This document shows positions 43,778-52,171 of a stretch of 64,000 nt of DNA, in pieces. The notes below the pieces were generated by a model. It did no database searches. It was not told the origin of the DNA and was given only the letters and a program-made list of their open reading frames with translations. Made by a program: the position numbers and the translations under genes. Position 1 is the stretch's first letter. Each line of letters begins with the position of its first letter. This stretch comes from Pseudomonas sp. BBP2017 (GTDB lineage Bacteria; Pseudomonadota; Gammaproteobacteria; Pseudomonadales; Pseudomonadaceae), in contig NZ_PVZN01000019.1 of assembly GCF_003024385.1 (NCBI RefSeq), forward strand, positions 37,274 through 101,273. Direction: 5' to 3'.

Positions 43778-43933
43778 CGGGACTATTCCTTTGCGCGTAG
43801 TGGCCGATAAGTGTAGGTGGGTCAGGTGCCGGGTCAACGAGCATGATCCGTCCTGATAGGCCGGCATAAGCCCGGGCTTGGGTTTGACCGGTGCGCTGGG
43901 TATGCTGGCGCCAACTGTTTGAGGAGCGAATTC

Positions 43934-44338
43934 GTGAAAGCGTGGATCTTGATGGTACTGGCGCTGATGCTGCCGATGGCGGCCATGGCCGAAGAAGCCA
44001 AAGAAGGGGAGCCTAAGGTCTCCTACATCTCCCTGAGCCCACCGTTCGTGGGTAACTACGCCCTGGGTGGTGGGCCGAAGCTGCATGTGTACAAAGCCGA
44101 CGTAGCCCTGCGGGTCAACAGCGACGCTGCTGCGACCGCGGTAAAGCATCATGAGCCGCTGATTCGTAACCAGCTGGTGGCGCTGTTCACCCAGCAGAAT
44201 CTGGAAAGCATGAGCAATGTCGAGGCCAAGGAAAAGCTGCGTCAGGAAGCCCTGAAGCAGGTCCAGCAGGTACTGGAGAATGAAGAAGGCAAGCCACTGG
44301 TTGATGATCTGCTGTTCAACAACCTGATCGTGCAGTAA
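43934..44338 (+). CDS. FliL-like periplasmic protein
   Basis: A 134-residue protein with a GTG start, a signal peptide/anchor (AWILMVLALMLPMAAMA) and a FliL-like domain (SYISLSPPFVGNYALG; LHVYKADVALRVN; HEPLIRNQLVALFTQQN). True FliL sits in flagellar operons beside the motor; this copy is isolated and lacks flagellar neighbours. It may have a different, stomatin/SPFH-like role in the envelope. Length is close to FliL minus its cytoplasmic tail. Confidence 0.82.
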   Translation: MKAWILMVLALMLPMAAMAEEAKEGEPKVSYISLSPPFVGNYALGGGPKLHVYKADVALRVNSDAAATAVKHHEPLIRNQLVALFTQQNLESMSNVEAKEKLRQEALKQVQQVLENEEGKPLVDDLLFNNLIVQ

Positions 44339-44350
44339 CCCGCCCGGCCC

Positions 44351-45469
44351 TCAGGACGTAAGGCTACGGCGAAAGCGTCCCAGGGCAACGGCGAAAAACG
44401 CCAGGCCAATGGCTGCCAGGGCCAGCAGGTCGGGCCAGACCACTGTCAACCCGGCGTCGCGGAACAGGATCGCGGCGCTGAGGCTGACAAAGTGGGTCGA
44501 GGGCGAAAGCTGCATGACCCACTGCAGCCACTGCGGCATGCTGTCCAGCGGTGTACTGCCCCCGGACAGCAAAAGCATGGGGATGATCACCGGAATAGCC
44601 AGCAGGCCGAACTGCGGGGTCGAGCGGGCCAGGGTGGCGAGGAAGATCCCCAGCGCGGTACTGGCAAACAGGTACAGTGCGGTCACGGCCAGGAACAAGC
44701 CCAGCGAACCTGCCAGCGGCACGCCCAATGCCCCTTTGACCACTACTTCCAGCGACACCCAGGTGCACAGCACCACCACCAGGGCATTGCTGCCGATCTT
44801 CGCCAGCATGATTTCCAACGCCGTCAGTGGCAATACCAGCAGGTGATCGAGGGTGCCGTGTTCGCGTTCGCGCAGCAGGGCGGTACCGGTGAGGATAATG
44901 GCCAGGATGGTGATGTTGTTGACGATCTGGATCACGGCCAGAAACCAGCCACCTTCCAGGTTCGGATTGAACAGCGCCCTTGGGCTGATCAGCGCCGGGC
45001 TGCTGGTTGCTGCCGAACCCTGGTTGGCATAGTCCAGCAGCTCGCGTTCGAAGATTCGCCCGATGTAGCCGGCGCCCATGAACGCCTGGCTCATGGCCGT
45101 GGCATCGACATTGACCTGTAGCTCCGGCGAGCGCCCGGCGAGCAGGTCCGCCTGGAAGTTGACCGGTATATTGATGACGAAGGTGTACAGACCACTGTCC
45201 ATGACTTGGTCGAGATGGTTATAGGCCAATGGCACGGCCGTCTGGAATTCGGGCGGTTGCAGGGCCTCGGCCAGCTTGCGCGAAAGCTGGCTGTGGTCTT
45301 CGTCGATCACTGCCACGCTGGCGTTGTGCACGCCGATGACCGATCCGGCCGCCGGCATGTAGATCGCCACGCTGAAGGCATAGAGCAGAAACAGCAGCAG
45401 TACGCTGTCGTGGCGCAGGCTGGTCAGCTCTTTGAGGCCTAGGCGCAGGGTGTGTGCCAAGCGATGCAT
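44351..45469 (-). CDS. ABC-2 type transporter permease (YhhJ-like)
   Basis: A 372-residue inner-membrane permease. The first helix is LLFLLYAFSVAIYMPAAG, then a large periplasmic domain, then five C-terminal helices (LAIILTGTALLREREHGTLD; VLPLTALEIMLAKIGSN). The pattern is the ABC-2 family related to YhhJ/DrrB. Last gene of the three-gene exporter operon; its start overlaps the rbbA stop as TGATG. The substrate is unknown. Confidence 0.88.
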   Translation of the reverse strand: MHRLAHTLRLGLKELTSLRHDSVLLLFLLYAFSVAIYMPAAGSVIGVHNASVAVIDEDHSQLSRKLAEALQPPEFQTAVPLAYNHLDQVMDSGLYTFVINIPVNFQADLLAGRSPELQVNVDATAMSQAFMGAGYIGRIFERELLDYANQGSAATSSPALISPRALFNPNLEGGWFLAVIQIVNNITILAIILTGTALLREREHGTLDHLLVLPLTALEIMLAKIGSNALVVVLCTWVSLEVVVKGALGVPLAGSLGLFLAVTALYLFASTALGIFLATLARSTPQFGLLAIPVIIPMLLLSGGSTPLDSMPQWLQWVMQLSPSTHFVSLSAAILFRDAGLTVVWPDLLALAAIGLAFFAVALGRFRRSLTS

Positions 45470-48192
45470 CAGACCTCCTGCTTCTTCAGCATGGCCAGGC
45501 TCAGGCCGGTGAACCCGAGGAAGAATCCCAGCAACGCCAGGCACTGTGGCCACAGCTCACGCAGGCTCAGGGCCTTGGTGAAAGTGCCGACGGCGATATC
45601 GAGGAAGTAGCCGGCCGGGAACAATTGGCCCATCAATGCAGCCGAGCCATCGAGCGAGGAGCGCGGCACGATCAGCCCGGAGAACTGGATGGTGGGCAGG
45701 CTGGTGATGATCATGGTGCCGAGGATCGCGGCAATCTGGGTGCGGGTGAAGGCAGAGATCAGCAGGCCCAGGCTGGTGGTTGCCAGCAGGTACAGCAGAC
45801 CACCACAGGCCAGGGCCAGGGCGCTGCCTTTGAACGGCACGCTGAACAGCCAGCGGTTCATCGCCACCAGCAGCGCCAGGTTGATCAGGCTGATCGCCAG
45901 GTACGGTACCTGCTTACCGAGGAGGAACTCCAGGCGGGTCAGCGGTGTGGCGTAAAAGTTGGTGATCGAGCCCAGCTCTTTTTCGCGGACAATCCCGAGC
46001 GCCGTGAGCATGGCCGGAATGAAGGCCAGAATCAGTGCCATAACCCCGGGGCCGATGGCGTTGACGCTGACCACGTCCTGGTTATAGCGAAAGCGGGTTT
46101 CCAGGCGCACCGGGGATTGTCCGGGCTGCGCCTTGCTGCTCAGGGCCGCCAGTTGTTCGAGGTTGGCCTGATGCACCGCCTCGACATAGTTGCGGCTGGT
46201 CTCGGCGCGAAACGGCATGCCACCGTCGAGCCAGGCGGCCACCACCGGTTGGCGCCCGGCGTGCAGGTCGCGACCGAAGCCGGGGGGTATTTCCAGGGCC
46301 AGTTTGATTTCCGAGCGCTGCAGGCGTTGGTGCAGCTGTGCCGAATCGCGGATAGGCGTCTGTTCAGCGAAGTAGCGCGAGCCGCGGAAAGCTTCCAGGT
46401 AGGCCCGGCTTTGCGGACTGTGGTCCTGGTCATACACGGCGAAGGCCAGATTCTCCACATCCAGCGAGATGCCGTAGCCGAAAATCACCATCATGAACAA
46501 CGCGCCGAGCAGGGCAAATGCCAGGCGCACTTTGTCACGCAGCAGTTCTTTGCCTTCGCGCGTGGCCACCGCAAACAGGCGGCGGATGCTGAAACCTTGC
46601 GACATGACCATTGGCGTGGCCGAGGCCGGCGCATCCAGCTGGGCTGTAACTACAGGCGTTTCGCTCGGTTCCTGAGCGTGTTCCAGGCAGGTGACAAAAG
46701 CGTCTTCCAGGGTCGCACCGGCGAACTGTTGTTGCAGCGCAGCCGGGGTGTCGCAGGCCAGCACCTTGCCGGCGTGCATCAGGGAAATACGGTCGCAGCG
46801 CAGCGCCTCGTTCATGAAGTGGGTGGACAGGAAAATGGTCACGCCCTGATCCCGCGACAGTTCGATCAGCAAGCGCCAGAAATCATCGCGGGCGGCCGGA
46901 TCGACCCCAGAAGTGGGTTCGTCGAGGATCAGTACTTCCGGGCGATGCAGCACCGCAACCGCCAACGACAGGCGTTGGCGCAAACCCAAGGGCAGGGCGT
47001 CGGATTGCTGGTCGGCGATAGCGCCGAGATCAAAGCGCTCGATCAGCTCGGCAATACGCGGCGCGCTTTCGGCTTTGGGCAGGTCGAAAAGCCGTGCATG
47101 CAGGTCGAGGTTCTGCCGCACACTGAGCTCGCCATACAGCGAAAAACTCTGGGACATGAAGCCGACCCGCTTGCGCGTTGCCAGGTCCTTGGCGTCCACC
47201 GGGCGGCCCAACAGCATGGCGCTGCCTTCGCTGGCCGGCATCAGGCCGGTGAGCACCTTCATAGTGGTGGTCTTGCCGCAGCCGTTGGAGCCGAGAAAAC
47301 CGAAAATCTCCCCACGGCCGATGGCGAAGCTGACTTTGTTCACGGCAGTGAAGTCACCGAAGCGCAGGGTCAGCTCATGGGCTTCGATGGCAATTGTTGC
47401 GTCCCGGTCAGGACGCGGTGGAATCTGCAGCGGCTGCGCGTCGTGTGTGCGGTCACCTTGATAGTGGGTGAAGGCATCATCCAGCTTACCGCTGGCGGTG
47501 ACACTGGCCAGCTCGTGGCTGAGCCCCGAGGCAATCAATCTGCCGCGATCGAGCATCAGGCAATGTTCGAACTGCTCGGCCTCTTCCATATAGGCGGTGG
47601 CCACCAGCAGGGTCAATTGCGGGCGCTCCTGGCGAACCTGTTCGACCAGCTCCCAGAAACGTCTGCGTGACAACGGATCAACGCCGGTGGTCGGCTCGTC
47701 GAGGATCAGCAGGTCTGGCTCATGGATCAGTGCGCAGCACAAGCCGAGCTTTTGCTTCATGCCGCCGGACAGCTTGCCCGCAGGCCGTTCGGCAAAGCGG
47801 GCGAGGTCGGTGGCCAGCAGCAGGTTATGCATGCGCTGCTCGCACTCGGCGCTGCTGAGGCCGAACAGCGTGGCGAAGAAGCGGATGTTTTCGCTGATCG
47901 ACAGTTCGGGGTAGAGATTGTTACCCAGGCCCTGAGGCATAAAGGCGATGCGCGGGTACAGGCTGTTGCGGTGACGGCGCTTGCGGATCGAGCCACCGAG
48001 TACCGACAGCTCACCGCTTTGCAGCTTTTTCACCCCGGCAATCAGCCCGAGCAGGCTGGACTTGCCGGCACCGTCCGGGCCGATCAGGCCGCAGCGGATG
48101 CCGGCTGGCAGGTTGAAAGTGATGTCCTGCAGGGCGTCCAGCTTGCCGTAACGGTGGCTGATGCCCTCGCCCTGCAGCGCCAGTGCGTTCAT
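45469..48192 (-). CDS. rbbA: RbbA-type ATP-binding/permease fusion
   Basis: A 907-residue fusion of two ABC ATPases and an ABC-2 permease. Walker A motifs are GPDGAGKSS (about 38) and GSNGCGKTT (about 300); signatures are LSGGMKQKL and LPLGLRQRL, the second with a changed glycine pattern. The C-terminal part has about six helices. RbbA in E. coli associates with ribosomes and stimulates EF-Tu ATPase-like activity, but this operon with HlyD and a second permease also looks like an exporter. It overlaps the upstream HlyD gene by 4 bases. Confidence 0.88.
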   Translation of the reverse strand: MNALALQGEGISHRYGKLDALQDITFNLPAGIRCGLIGPDGAGKSSLLGLIAGVKKLQSGELSVLGGSIRKRRHRNSLYPRIAFMPQGLGNNLYPELSISENIRFFATLFGLSSAECEQRMHNLLLATDLARFAERPAGKLSGGMKQKLGLCCALIHEPDLLILDEPTTGVDPLSRRRFWELVEQVRQERPQLTLLVATAYMEEAEQFEHCLMLDRGRLIASGLSHELASVTASGKLDDAFTHYQGDRTHDAQPLQIPPRPDRDATIAIEAHELTLRFGDFTAVNKVSFAIGRGEIFGFLGSNGCGKTTTMKVLTGLMPASEGSAMLLGRPVDAKDLATRKRVGFMSQSFSLYGELSVRQNLDLHARLFDLPKAESAPRIAELIERFDLGAIADQQSDALPLGLRQRLSLAVAVLHRPEVLILDEPTSGVDPAARDDFWRLLIELSRDQGVTIFLSTHFMNEALRCDRISLMHAGKVLACDTPAALQQQFAGATLEDAFVTCLEHAQEPSETPVVTAQLDAPASATPMVMSQGFSIRRLFAVATREGKELLRDKVRLAFALLGALFMMVIFGYGISLDVENLAFAVYDQDHSPQSRAYLEAFRGSRYFAEQTPIRDSAQLHQRLQRSEIKLALEIPPGFGRDLHAGRQPVVAAWLDGGMPFRAETSRNYVEAVHQANLEQLAALSSKAQPGQSPVRLETRFRYNQDVVSVNAIGPGVMALILAFIPAMLTALGIVREKELGSITNFYATPLTRLEFLLGKQVPYLAISLINLALLVAMNRWLFSVPFKGSALALACGGLLYLLATTSLGLLISAFTRTQIAAILGTMIITSLPTIQFSGLIVPRSSLDGSAALMGQLFPAGYFLDIAVGTFTKALSLRELWPQCLALLGFFLGFTGLSLAMLKKQEV

Positions 48193-49148
48193 TGCAGGTT
48201 GGCCGGCCAGTCCACTTCAGCGCTGCGCACATAGCCTGCACCGGGCATGCCGGGCTTGGCCTGAGGCACGGCACTGGGTTCGGTCAGGCGCAGCTTGACC
48301 CGGAACACCAGCTTCTGGCGTTCGTCGCGGGTTTCCACCTGTTTCGGGGTGAACTGGGCTTTGGCGGCGACAAATGCAATTTTCGCCGGCAGGGCTTTTT
48401 CCGGCAGGGCGTCGAGCACCACCCGGGCCTGATCGCCGACGGTCAGGCGACCGGTAGTCGAGGCCGGCAGGTAGAGGTTCATGTACTGGTCGTTGGGGTC
48501 GATCAGCATCAATACCCGGCCACCGGCGCCGAGTACTTCGCCAGGTTCGGCCAGGCGTAGCTGGATGACGCCGTCGATGGGCGCACGCAGGCTGCTGTCG
48601 TCGATCTCGCTGGTGAGTTGCGCGACCTGGGCCTGGGCGGCGCCGATCGCCGCCTTGATCGCGGCCAGTTGCGCGCGCGCGGCGACCACGGCGGAGTTGG
48701 TGGTGTCGTAGCGTGCCTGCTGCTGGTCGAGCAACTGTTGACTGGCGTATTTGCGCTGGAAGATTTCCCGCACCCGCTTGAGTTCCTGGCTGGCCAGCAG
48801 CAGTTCGCTCTGGCGCAGCTGCACGTTGGCCTGGGCGGCGGCGTAGTTTTCCTCGGCCCGCAGCACTTCGGCCTCGGCCTGGTTGCGTTGGGCTTCGAGG
48901 GTGCGGGTGTCGATGCGTGCCAGCAACTGGCCCTGGCGAACCTTGTCGCCTTCGTCGACCAGCACTTCAGCCAGGCGTCCGGGGATCTTGCTGGCGATCT
49001 GCACTTCAGTGGCTTCAAGCCGGCCGTTACCCATGCTCAGGCCATCTGGCAGACGATCGTGCAGGGATTTCCAGTAACCCAGGCCACCTGCGGCCAGAAG
49101 CAGGGCGATCAAGGCACCGGCGAAAAATTTCGGGGTATGTTGGCTCAT
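48189..49148 (-). CDS. HlyD family periplasmic adaptor protein
   Basis: A 319-residue membrane-fusion protein (YhiI-like). One N-terminal anchor (FFAGALIALLLAAGGLGYW) is followed by a barrel-sandwich/lipoyl domain (ATEVQIASKIPGRLAEVLV), a long coiled-coil hairpin and a beta-barrel. It bridges the RbbA-YhhJ pump to an outer-membrane channel, which is not encoded here. First gene of the operon. ATG 49148 is preferred over 49172. Confidence 0.9.
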   Translation of the reverse strand: MSQHTPKFFAGALIALLLAAGGLGYWKSLHDRLPDGLSMGNGRLEATEVQIASKIPGRLAEVLVDEGDKVRQGQLLARIDTRTLEAQRNQAEAEVLRAEENYAAAQANVQLRQSELLLASQELKRVREIFQRKYASQQLLDQQQARYDTTNSAVVAARAQLAAIKAAIGAAQAQVAQLTSEIDDSSLRAPIDGVIQLRLAEPGEVLGAGGRVLMLIDPNDQYMNLYLPASTTGRLTVGDQARVVLDALPEKALPAKIAFVAAKAQFTPKQVETRDERQKLVFRVKLRLTEPSAVPQAKPGMPGAGYVRSAEVDWPANLQ

Positions 49149-49241
49149 CAGTCTGCATCCTGCTGCATTCACGTCAGAGTGTGACGCACCACCAATCCAG
49201 GTGTGTTGATGTTGGTCAAATTGATAGTACCCTACCTGATT

Positions 49242-49691
49242 TTAGCGCAGAGCGAGTACCGCGGCCCATTGTTCCGGGGTCACCGGCATGACCGAGAGGC
49301 GGCTACCTTTCTGTACCAGTGGCAGTTCGGCGAGGGTCGCTTGCTGTTTGAGGTAACCCAGGCCCAACACCGTGCTGAAAGTTTCTACGTGAGCAACGTC
49401 GACGGCACTCCAGGGGTTCTTCTCTGCATTGGCCTTGGCGTCGAAGTAATGGCTTTGCGGATCCAGGGCTGTCGGGTCGGGGTAGGCAGCGGCGCTGATT
49501 CGGGCGATACCGGCGATGCCAGGCTCAGGGCAGCTGGAGTGGTAGAAGAAAAACTGGTCGCCCAGCGCCATGCTGCGCAGGAAATTGCGTGCTTGGTAGT
49601 TGCGCACGCCGTCCCAGCGCGCTTCCTGCAAGCGTGCCAGGTCCTTGATCGAGAGTTCATCGGGCTCGGATTTCATTAGCCAATAGGCCAT
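49242..49691 (-). CDS. EVE domain protein
   Basis: A 149-residue single-domain EVE protein, starting MAYWLMKSEPDELSIKDL and containing RWDGVRNYQARNFLRSM and FYHSSCPEPGIAGIARIS. EVE domains belong to the PUA/YTH group and bind modified bases in DNA or RNA. The role here is unknown. The start at 49691 matches the family N-terminus; the longer open frame is rejected. Confidence 0.9.
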   Translation of the reverse strand: MAYWLMKSEPDELSIKDLARLQEARWDGVRNYQARNFLRSMALGDQFFFYHSSCPEPGIAGIARISAAAYPDPTALDPQSHYFDAKANAEKNPWSAVDVAHVETFSTVLGLGYLKQQATLAELPLVQKGSRLSVMPVTPEQWAAVLALR

Positions 49692-49871
49692 GGGGCTGCT
49701 CCTGATAAAGATTTGAAATAACCTGTTGCATGAAACCGACAGTCGGTTGGCGTCAAGGTTTGCGTGTCGTCTCAGGTTGTCGGAGAATGCGCCACTTTCA
49801 AGCTTGACGCTGCTGCAACCACTAAAAAACGTTGCTGACAACGTGATCAGTTTGCCTGAGGGGGGCAATCA

Positions 49872-50012
49872 ATGAATCGCAAACCGGACTTGCTCTGGAT
49901 TCTGGTGTTTCTGTTCGGTTTGGGTGTGGTCACTACCGGTTATGCGCAAAGCCTTTGGGAGCGCAAACTTGACGCTCCGTACGAAATGCCGGTCAATCCG
50001 CAACAGCGTTGA
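49872..50012 (+). CDS. 46-residue single-pass membrane protein
   Basis: A short ORF below most gene-finder limits: MNRKPDLLWILVFLFGLG then VVTTGYAQSLWERKL and a proline-containing tail MPVNPQQR. One clear hydrophobic helix spans residues 7-24. A purine-rich GAGGGGGCAATCA precedes the ATG. It is convergent with fau and 180 bases from the EVE gene, in an otherwise empty interval. I recall similar small proteins in Pseudomonas but cannot name a function. Confidence 0.7.
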   Translation: MNRKPDLLWILVFLFGLGVVTTGYAQSLWERKLDAPYEMPVNPQQR

Positions 50013-50031
50013 CCGCCATGCTGGCGCCTTT

Positions 50032-50640
50032 TTAGACCGGCGCCAGGTACCATCCGCGGTCCGAGACCGTTCCTTGTAGTGGTACGTCCCAACTGGCTTG
50101 GGCCAGTCGTTCGACTTTCTGGCATTCGTGGGCCAAGCCCAGCAGCATAGGCTTTTTCCACGCCTTGCGCCGTGCCTGATAGGCCAGGCTTCGATCATAG
50201 AAGCCGCCGCCCATGCCCAACCGGCCACCTTCTTCGTCAAATCCCACCAGTGGCAGCAGGATCAGGTCCAGCGCCCAGATCGGTCGTTGCCGCGCCAGGT
50301 TGATGTGCGGTTCGGCGATGCGAAAGCGGTTGGGGCGCAGCTTCTCGCCGTGCTCGATGCGCTGAAAGACCATTTTGCTTCTCGGCCAGGCGTGCAGCAC
50401 TGGTAAGTAGGTGCGCTTGCCGCGCCGCTGGGCTTCGCGCAGCAGAAGACGCGGATCGATTTCGCAATCATTGGGCAGGTACAGGGCGATGTGGCGGGCG
50501 CGGCGGAACAGCGGATGCTGGGCCAGTTGCCGGTACAGTCCAAGCGCGGCCTGACGTTGCTCGGCCGGGCTCAAGGCGCGGCGGGCATCGCGTAACAGGC
50601 GGCGCAGTTGGGGGCGGGTGAGCGGCGCGGTGTCGGTCAT
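50032..50640 (-). CDS. fau: 5-formyltetrahydrofolate cyclo-ligase
   Basis: A 202-residue enzyme converting 5-formyl-THF to 5,10-methenyl-THF with ATP. The N-terminus LRRLLRDARRALSPAEQRQA and the motifs HIALYLPNDCEIDP, LDLILLPLVGFDEEGGRLGMG and GGGFYDRSLAYQ are typical. Placement after 6S RNA and zapA is the standard zapA-ssrS-fau order. It ties to one-carbon metabolism, as does gcvTHP later in the window. Confidence 0.94.
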   Translation of the reverse strand: MTDTAPLTRPQLRRLLRDARRALSPAEQRQAALGLYRQLAQHPLFRRARHIALYLPNDCEIDPRLLLREAQRRGKRTYLPVLHAWPRSKMVFQRIEHGEKLRPNRFRIAEPHINLARQRPIWALDLILLPLVGFDEEGGRLGMGGGFYDRSLAYQARRKAWKKPMLLGLAHECQKVERLAQASWDVPLQGTVSDRGWYLAPV

Positions 50641-50721
50641 GGCACGGGCGTTCCCAGAGAGGGCTGCCTCGCGCAGGGGGGCAGCTCGATTTGCCCACGC
50701 GATGACGCGAGCAAAGGCAAT

Positions 50722-50900
50722 TCAGGCTCCCCGACGAACCGCTGTCGGTGTAGCCCTTGAACCCGAAAGTTCAAGGTGGAGATTGCAGGAGGCGTTAAGG
50801 CTTTCCGTCAAGCGGACATGCACACCGGCCCCACGTGCAACCCCCGTGGTTGTGCGTATCGGCTCAGGGACATGACCGACTGGCAAGCACTCCAGGGAGT
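50722..50900 (-). ncRNA. ssrS: 6S RNA
   Basis: The zapA-fau gap holds 6S RNA. Read on the minus strand, TATACT (50912-50907) gives a start near 50900. The 5' ACTCCC can pair with GGGGAGC near the 3' end (about 50725-50732), closing a rod. The known Pseudomonas 6S stretches GAGCCGATACGCACAACCAC and CTTGAACTTTCGGGTTCAAG are present. 6S mimics an open promoter and binds sigma70 polymerase. Ends are approximate to about 10 bases. Confidence 0.88.
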
Positions 50901-50906
50901 GGCGCC

Positions 50907-50912
50907 AGTATA
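50907..50912 (-). promoter_or_regulatory. -10 element of 6S RNA
   Basis: TATACT on the minus strand, just before the predicted 6S start and directly after zapA's 3' end. Confidence 0.6.
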
Positions 50913-50919
50913 CCGATAC

Positions 50920-51237
50920 TCAGCCCTTATTTGAATCTTGATCGTCGGCCAGCGCCTGATCGACCCGTTCGAGCAAGTCACGCACCTGTTCACGGGTGGC
51001 GCCGCCTGCTGGCGCTTCAGGGCGTTCCTGATTGTGCAGCAGGTCGTGGGTGATGTTCAGCGCGGCCATCACAGCGATCCGGTCGGCACCGATCACTTTG
51101 CCGCTGCTGCGGATTTCGCGCATTTTGCCATCCAGGTAGCGCGCGGCGCTGACCAGGTTGCTGCGCTCTTCGGGCGGACAGATGATCGAATATTCTTTGT
51201 CGAGGATCTGAACGGTGACGCTATTGCTTGAACTCAT
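50920..51237 (-). CDS. zapA: Cell division protein ZapA
   Basis: A 105-residue FtsZ-ring-associated protein. The N-terminal beta/alpha head holds SVTVQILDKEYSIICPPEER; the long C-terminal helix forms a coiled coil for tetramerisation. It bundles FtsZ filaments. It overlaps the ZapB-like gene by 4 bases, and its 3' end is followed by 6S RNA, the normal layout. Confidence 0.95.
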   Translation of the reverse strand: MSSSNSVTVQILDKEYSIICPPEERSNLVSAARYLDGKMREIRSSGKVIGADRIAVMAALNITHDLLHNQERPEAPAGGATREQVRDLLERVDQALADDQDSNKG

Positions 51238-51443
51238 GAGTCTTGCTCCAGGGCCTTGAGTCGCAAAATCATCGATTCGACCTTACGCCGGGCGATTTCG
51301 TTTTTTTCGATGAGGTGGGCGCGCTCTTCGCGCCAGGACTTTTCCTGAGCTAATAGGAGTGCGTTTTGCCGTTTTAGTTGCTCGACTCGCTCAATCAGCA
51401 GTTCGAATCGGCCCATCAGCGCTTGCAGATCGTTCTCTTGCAT
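51234..51443 (-). CDS. TIGR02449/ZapB-like coiled-coil protein
   Basis: A 69-residue, almost entirely coiled-coil protein beginning MQENDLQALMGRFELLIERV. Heptad leucines continue through QNALLLAQEKSWREERAHLI. It is the small coiled-coil gene paired with zapA in Pseudomonas and resembles ZapB, which links the Z-ring to the terminus via MatP in E. coli. The link is by context and shape, not confirmed homology. Confidence 0.85.
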   Translation of the reverse strand: MQENDLQALMGRFELLIERVEQLKRQNALLLAQEKSWREERAHLIEKNEIARRKVESMILRLKALEQDS

Positions 51444-51594
51444 TGGTTGCCACTCGATTCGCTCTGGGGGTAGTTGCCCGGTTTATGCCCCGGCCTGCCC
51501 CGAGTTGGCCACGTCGATGGTCTTGGCGCGCCTGCCGGTGCTAGGATACAAGGTCTTCATTCTAGTCATTGCGCCGTCTGGCGCCTAGTTGCCC

Positions 51595-52149
51595 ATGCCC
51601 AATACCAATTCGCCGTACACCGCTTTCGCCACCTTGCTCAGCAGCAATGGGCATCCTGTTTCCCCTGCCGAACTGCACGGGCTGTTGCTCGGCCGCAGCT
51701 GCGCCGGTGCCGGCTTCGATGCCGAGGCCTGGCTGGCCGACGCCGCCCACCTGTTGGAAAACGACCCGGCAGATAACGTTCGTAACGCTCTGATCGGCCT
51801 GCAGGAGATGGTCAAGGGCGAACTCACCGGCGACGATATCACTGTTGTATTGCTGCTGCCGGGCGATGACGCCACGCTGGCTGACCGGGCTGCGGCCCTG
51901 GGTGAGTGGTGCAAAGGCTTTCTCTATGGCTTTGGCTTGAACTCGGGTGGCTTGACCCTGAGCGGTGAAGCCAAGGAAGTTTTGCAGGACCTGGACGCGA
52001 TCTCCCAGGTCCAGGATGCCCTGGAAGAATCCGAAGACGGCGAAAGCGACTACATGGAAGTGATGGAATACCTGCGCGTCGCACCGCTGCTGCTGTACAC
52101 GGAGCTGGCCAAGCCGGTCGAGCCTGCCGCCAAACCTTCGTTGCACTGA
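51595..52149 (+). CDS. YecA/YgfB family protein
   Basis: A 184-residue soluble helical protein of UPF0149. Signatures are the N-terminal SPAELHGLLLGRSCAGAG and the GEWCKGFLYGFGL helix. Function is unknown. Placement before pepP and ubiH is conserved from enterobacteria to Pseudomonas. First gene of the YgfB-pepP-ubiH-DUF4442-ubiI operon; ATG 51595 is used (51589 also possible). Confidence 0.9.
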   Translation: MPNTNSPYTAFATLLSSNGHPVSPAELHGLLLGRSCAGAGFDAEAWLADAAHLLENDPADNVRNALIGLQEMVKGELTGDDITVVLLLPGDDATLADRAAALGEWCKGFLYGFGLNSGGLTLSGEAKEVLQDLDAISQVQDALEESEDGESDYMEVMEYLRVAPLLLYTELAKPVEPAAKPSLH

Positions 52150-52171
52150 TTGCTGAGGGACTCCACTGCCC

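Noticed and set aside
45454..47670. 738-residue plus-strand frame opposite rbbA
   Set aside because: Shadow of the ABC fusion gene; Gln/His-rich without motifs.
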